DNA of 64,000 nt. Origin: an uncultured bacterium. GTDB taxonomy: Bacteria; Cyanobacteriota; Vampirovibrionia; Gastranaerophilales; Gastranaerophilaceae. The translations under genes were made by a program, and so were the position numbers. This document shows, piece by piece, positions 60,794-64,000 of this stretch. Numbering within the stretch: position 1 is the stretch's first letter; each line of letters begins with the position of its first letter. The stretch covers positions 186,001 to 250,000 of the forward strand of contig CASERN010000011.1 of assembly GCA_949290355.1 (NCBI GenBank). The letters run 5' to 3'. The notes below the pieces were generated by a model that did no database searches, had not been told where the DNA came from, and saw only the letters and a list, made by a program, of their open reading frames with translations.

Positions 60794-61129
60794 TTATAAT
60801 TTTGCATCTATTTGTTCACCACATTTTTTACAAACACGAACTTTTTTGCCGTCAACGACTTCGTGTTTGATCCTTGTCGGTTTTTCGCAAGCAGGGCAAA
60901 TAACCATAACATTTGAAGCATCAACAGGAGCTTCAACTTTGATTAATCCACCTTGAATACCTGCCATTGGTTGAGGTTTTTGAGCTTTAGTTACCATATT
61001 CAAACCTTCAACTGTAACAGTGCCTTCTGCAATGTTAATCTTTTTAATGTTTCCGTTTTTACCTTTATCTTTGCCTGCAATAATCATTACTCTGTCAGTA
61101 TTTTTTACATGCAATTTTTTCTTTGTCAT
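60794..61129 (-). CDS. rplX: Ribosomal protein L24
   Basis: 111 residues with the KOW motif VMIIAGKDKGKNGNIKKI and GGLIKVEAPVDASNVMVICP. Four cysteines (CPACEKPTRIKH, CKKCGEQ) form a C-terminal zinc-ribbon-like pair, an added feature of some bacterial L24 proteins. Confidence 0.96.
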   Translation of the reverse strand: MTKKKLHVKNTDRVMIIAGKDKGKNGNIKKINIAEGTVTVEGLNMVTKAQKPQPMAGIQGGLIKVEAPVDASNVMVICPACEKPTRIKHEVVDGKKVRVCKKCGEQIDAKL

Positions 61130-61170
61130 TTTGTTATTCCTTTATATTTTATTGGATTATCTTGCCTGCA

Positions 61171-61539
61171 CTAGATAACTTCCGGTGCAAGAGAAACGAT
61201 TTTCATATAACCTTTATCCCTTAATTCACGAGCTACAGGTCCGAAAACACGTGTTCCGCGAGGGTTACCATCTTTGTTGATAATTACTGCTGCATTTTCG
61301 TCAAATCTGATAACAGATCCGTCTGCACGTTTGATATCAGCTTTTGTTCTAACTACAACAGCTCTAACAACTTCAGATTTTTTTACAGGCATATTTGGAT
61401 TTGCATCTTTTACTGCTGCTACGATTTCATCGCCAACTGCAGCAAATTTCTTATTTGAACTTCCCATTACACGTATGCATAAAAGTTCTTTTGCACCTGT
61501 ATTATCTGCTACTTCTAGTCTAGTTTCTTGTTGTATCAT
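61171..61539 (-). CDS. rplN: Ribosomal protein L14
   Basis: 122 residues: [60 protein letters not shown], all diagnostic. An 82-base gap upstream holds a small hairpin (CATTAC-CATAGC-GTAATG). Confidence 0.98.
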   Translation of the reverse strand: MIQQETRLEVADNTGAKELLCIRVMGSSNKKFAAVGDEIVAAVKDANPNMPVKKSEVVRAVVVRTKADIKRADGSVIRFDENAAVIINKDGNPRGTRVFGPVARELRDKGYMKIVSLAPEVI

Positions 61540-61621
61540 TTTTATTTTCCTTTATTTTAAAGAATGTTTTACTGTTTCGTCCTCTCATTACGCTATGGTA
61601 ATGCTGACTGATAGATAATTA

Positions 61622-61867
61622 CTACCTAACTTTTTCAACTACTTCAGCCAATGTCCAACGTTTGCCGCCTGAGATAGGTCTTGATTCAACAATTCTAACG
61701 ATATCTCCTTCGTTACAAACATTGTTTTCATCATGTGCTTTATAGTTTTTATTTGATTCTATAATTTTTTTGTATTTTGGATGTGGTTCATAATCTGCTA
61801 CTTTAACTACAATTGTTTTATCCATTTTGTTGCTGATTACAACACCTTGTTTTTCTTTCTTAGGCAT
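61622..61867 (-). CDS. rpsQ: Ribosomal protein S17
   Basis: 81 residues: [57 protein letters not shown]. Its start overlaps the end of rpmC by 8 bases, so translation is coupled. Confidence 0.97.
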   Translation of the reverse strand: MPKKEKQGVVISNKMDKTIVVKVADYEPHPKYKKIIESNKNYKAHDENNVCNEGDIVRIVESRPISGGKRWTLAEVVEKVR

Positions 61868-62057
61868 GTTGTACCTCTTTTTCTTTTATTACAGTTTTTG
61901 CTTGAGCTATTAATCTTTTTGTTTTAGAAATCAACGCAGTGTTTTCTAATTTATGAGTTGATAGTTGTAATTTGTAATTAAACAAATCTTTTTTCCAATC
62001 AACTATTGCACTTTGCAGCTCTTCTACTGTTTTTTCGCGCATTTCATCTAATTTCAT
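61860..62057 (-). CDS. rpmC: Ribosomal protein L29
   Basis: 65 residues: [20 protein letters not shown], then a basic helix ending in [12 protein letters not shown]. Lies between rplP and rpsQ as expected. Confidence 0.95.
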   Translation of the reverse strand: MKLDEMREKTVEELQSAIVDWKKDLFNYKLQLSTHKLENTALISKTKRLIAQAKTVIKEKEVQHA

Positions 62058-62082
62058 TGTTATTTCCTTTATTTAATTTAAG

Positions 62083-62502
62083 TTATGCTTCTAACTTAGA
62101 TTTTTCTACTACTTTAACTTTGATAGGTAGTTTTTGTGCAGCTAATTCTAAAGCGTGAACTGCAACACTTCTATCGAAGTAATCCAATTCAAATAGAATT
62201 CTGTTCGGTTTAACTACTGCTACCCAATATTCCAAGTTACCTTTACCAGAACCCATACGAGTTTCAGCAGGTTTTGCTGTAATAGGTTTGTCTGGGAATA
62301 TTTTAATCCAAACGTTACCGCCACGTTTGATTTCACGAGTCATTGCACGACGTGCAGCCTCGATTTGTCTGCTGGTAATCCAACCAGGTTCTACAGCTTG
62401 AAGTGCATATCCACCAAATTCTAATTTTGTTCCTCTGGTTTCTGTACCTTTCATTCTGCCTTTCATCATTTTGCGGTATTTAGTTTTTTTAGGCTGTAAC
62501 AT
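62083..62502 (-). CDS. rplP: Ribosomal protein L16
   Basis: 139 residues: [80 protein letters not shown] textbook L16. Confidence 0.98.
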   Translation of the reverse strand: MLQPKKTKYRKMMKGRMKGTETRGTKLEFGGYALQAVEPGWITSRQIEAARRAMTREIKRGGNVWIKIFPDKPITAKPAETRMGSGKGNLEYWVAVVKPNRILFELDYFDRSVAVHALELAAQKLPIKVKVVEKSKLEA

Positions 62503-62546
62503 TTTATTTTACTCCATTTAGTTTTTCTTACTTTTATTACTAGCGG

Positions 62547-63278
62547 TTATGCTTCTTCAGTGTTTGCAATTCTACGTCTTGGACGTCTGCCACCTTTGTC
62601 AGAACCTTCTTTACCGCTTTTCGCTTTGATGTTTTGATCTGCTTTTTCTCCAGGCATTAAGTTTCCTTTGAAAATCCAAACTTTAACACCAATTTTACCC
62701 ATAATTGTATCAGCTTCTGTGAAACCGTAATCTACATCTGCTCTCAATGTTTGAAGAGGTATTCTACCTTCTTTCGCCCATTCAGAACGAGCAATTTCTG
62801 CTCCACCTAAACGACCTGATACCATAACTTTAATACCTTGAGCGCCAGCTCTCATTGTACGTTGCATTGCTTGTTTCATTGCACGTCTGAATGCTACACG
62901 TTTTTCTAATTGTTGAGCGATTGCTTCTGCTACAAGTTGTGCATCTGCATCAATTCTTGCAACTTCTACAACATTGATAATAACTGGTTTTCCGATGTAT
63001 TTTGTTACATCTTTTTTCAAATCATCAATACCTTGTCCGCCACGACCAACAACTATACCAGGTTTAGCTGTTACTACTGTTACTGTTATGTTTTGGGCTT
63101 TTCTAGCTATTAATATTTTAGAAATGCCTGCTGCATATAGTTTTTTCTTAATAAATTTTCTGATTTTTGCATCTTCTGCAACGAATGCACCATAATCCTT
63201 AACCTTAGCAAACCATGTGCTTACCCAAGGTTGAATTATACCGATTCTAAATCCTTTTGGATGTGTTTTTTGTCCCAT
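62547..63278 (-). CDS. rpsC: Ribosomal protein S3
   Basis: 243 residues: [20 protein letters not shown], the KH domain with [68 protein letters not shown]. The basic C-terminal tail ([15 protein letters not shown]) is longer than in the shortest family members. Confidence 0.98.
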   Translation of the reverse strand: MGQKTHPKGFRIGIIQPWVSTWFAKVKDYGAFVAEDAKIRKFIKKKLYAAGISKILIARKAQNITVTVVTAKPGIVVGRGGQGIDDLKKDVTKYIGKPVIINVVEVARIDADAQLVAEAIAQQLEKRVAFRRAMKQAMQRTMRAGAQGIKVMVSGRLGGAEIARSEWAKEGRIPLQTLRADVDYGFTEADTIMGKIGVKVWIFKGNLMPGEKADQNIKAKSGKEGSDKGGRRPRRRIANTEEA

Positions 63279-63302
63279 TTTATTTACCTTTTGTTATTAC
63301 TA

Positions 63303-63638
63303 CTACTTGATATCACTAACTTTTAATGTTAAATGAGAAGTGCGTTTTAGTCTTGAATACATACGACCTTGCGCTCTTGTTCTTGCTCTTTTGTATGTAA
63401 CGCTTTCGTCAGCAAAGATTTCTGAAACTTTTAAAGATTCTGCGCTTACGCCGTATTTTTCTTGTGCATTTGCAACAGCAGCTTTCAAGTTCTTTTCAAC
63501 TACTCTTGCCGCAAAGTAAGGCATAAAACGTAACATATTTTGAGCTTCAACGACAGATTTTCCTCTTACTTCGTTGATTACTCTACGAAGTTTTCTAGCT
63601 GTCATTTTAATATCTGTTTGTCTTGCTTTAGCTTCCAT
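63303..63638 (-). CDS. rplV: Ribosomal protein L22
   Basis: 111 residues: ARKLRRVINEVRGKSVVEAQ and VYKRARTRAQGRM-type sequence (here VTYKRARTRAQGRMYS), the tunnel-lining loop region. Normal position between rpsS and rpsC. Confidence 0.97.
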   Translation of the reverse strand: MEAKARQTDIKMTARKLRRVINEVRGKSVVEAQNMLRFMPYFAARVVEKNLKAAVANAQEKYGVSAESLKVSEIFADESVTYKRARTRAQGRMYSRLKRTSHLTLKVSDIK

Positions 63639-63690
63639 TTTTTATTTTTCCTTATGTTTTACTTAGCTTTATAAATTTAACTCACTTGAG

Positions 63691-63972
63691 TTATTTACGT
63701 TTTGCAGTCTTATCAGAACCTGCGTGTCCTTTAAATAATCTTGTTGGTGCAAATTCTCCTAGTTTATGTCCGATCATTTGTTCTGTTACATATACTGGAA
63801 CGTGAGTTTTCCCGTTGTGAACAGCGATTGTATGTCCTAACATATCAGGTACAACCATAGATGCTCTAGACCAAGTTTTTACAACTTTCTTTTCAGAGTT
63901 TGCATTCATTTTTGCGATTTTATTTTGTAGAGCTTCTTCTACATATGGACCTTTTTTTAATGAACGTGCCAT
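63691..63972 (-). CDS. rpsS: Ribosomal protein S19
   Basis: 93 residues: [67 protein letters not shown] precedes the ATG. rplB would be expected next on the minus strand, beyond the window edge; the last 28 bases are too short to identify. Confidence 0.98.
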   Translation of the reverse strand: MARSLKKGPYVEEALQNKIAKMNANSEKKVVKTWSRASMVVPDMLGHTIAVHNGKTHVPVYVTEQMIGHKLGEFAPTRLFKGHAGSDKTAKRK

Positions 63973-64000
63973 TAATATTTTCTCCTTATTGGTTCAATGG

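Noticed and set aside
63973-64000. End of rplB at the right edge
   Set aside because: Expected from gene order, but 28 bases give no recognisable L2 tail.

Overview
The window is AT-rich (by eye about 30% G+C) and gene-dense, with many TTG and GTG starts and AGGAG-type ribosome binding sites. It looks like one contiguous piece of a bacterial chromosome. Gene content suggests a Gram-negative-type, fermentative organism: KdsC (Kdo pathway), an MCE/MlaD protein, three TonB-C-like proteins, AdhE, SepF with FtsZ, zinc-type S14, type IV pilus PilMN/PilO, and a pilin-like protein with a FGFTLAEVLITLGIIG leader. That leader and the abundance of TPR proteins fit the non-photosynthetic cyanobacterial relatives (Melainabacteria/Vampirovibrionia, order Gastranaerophilales). 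The placement is an inference from recalled family features, not from a search.

Layout. 1-4636: an envelope cluster, mostly on the minus strand, combining a membrane-anchored VWA protein, an FHA-like protein with eight membrane segments, several TonB-C-like proteins and two tiny membrane proteins. 4637-7200: decayed small genes, an exported VirB10/TrbI-like protein, plsY, and a small gene broken by an in-frame stop. 7201-9570: a 789-residue membrane protein of unknown function. 9655-17605: metabolic and envelope genes (purine phosphorylase, omega-like subunit, MCE protein, upp, VKOR-DsbA fusion, queH, two TPR proteins, DAHP synthase). 17777-23750: pilin-like protein, mutL, PiT-like transporter, DNA methyltransferase, TPR-glycosyltransferase. 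24077-28659: yggS-sepF-nadK-ftsZ and fructose-bisphosphate aldolase. 28922-32803: two large proteins of unknown function. 32948-37685: ispH-rpsA, then sigma factor, rlmB and nadA. 37799-46737: pilMN-pilO, radical SAM protein, comF, sensor kinase, kdsC, TPR protein, aspartokinase. 47181-53925: small unknown genes, a rhodanese with a hairpin over its ribosome site, adhE with a Rex- or CRP-like operator, tRNA-Cys and tRNA-Val. 53922-57780: gcvT-gcvH-gcvPA and a DnaJ-like chaperone. 57982-63972: ribosomal protein genes rpsS to rplR on the minus strand.

The housekeeping genes form short operons closed by clear hairpin terminators. The most unusual material is the VWA/FHA-like/TonB-C-like cluster at the left edge; the unknown proteins at 7201-9570, 28922-32803 and 47181-47468; the rhodanese and queH hairpins; TATAAT boxes only 6-7 bases before ATG starts; and a ribosomal operon that stops at rplR and carries a repeated intergenic element at three gene junctions. 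No insertion sequence, prophage or CRISPR array was seen.
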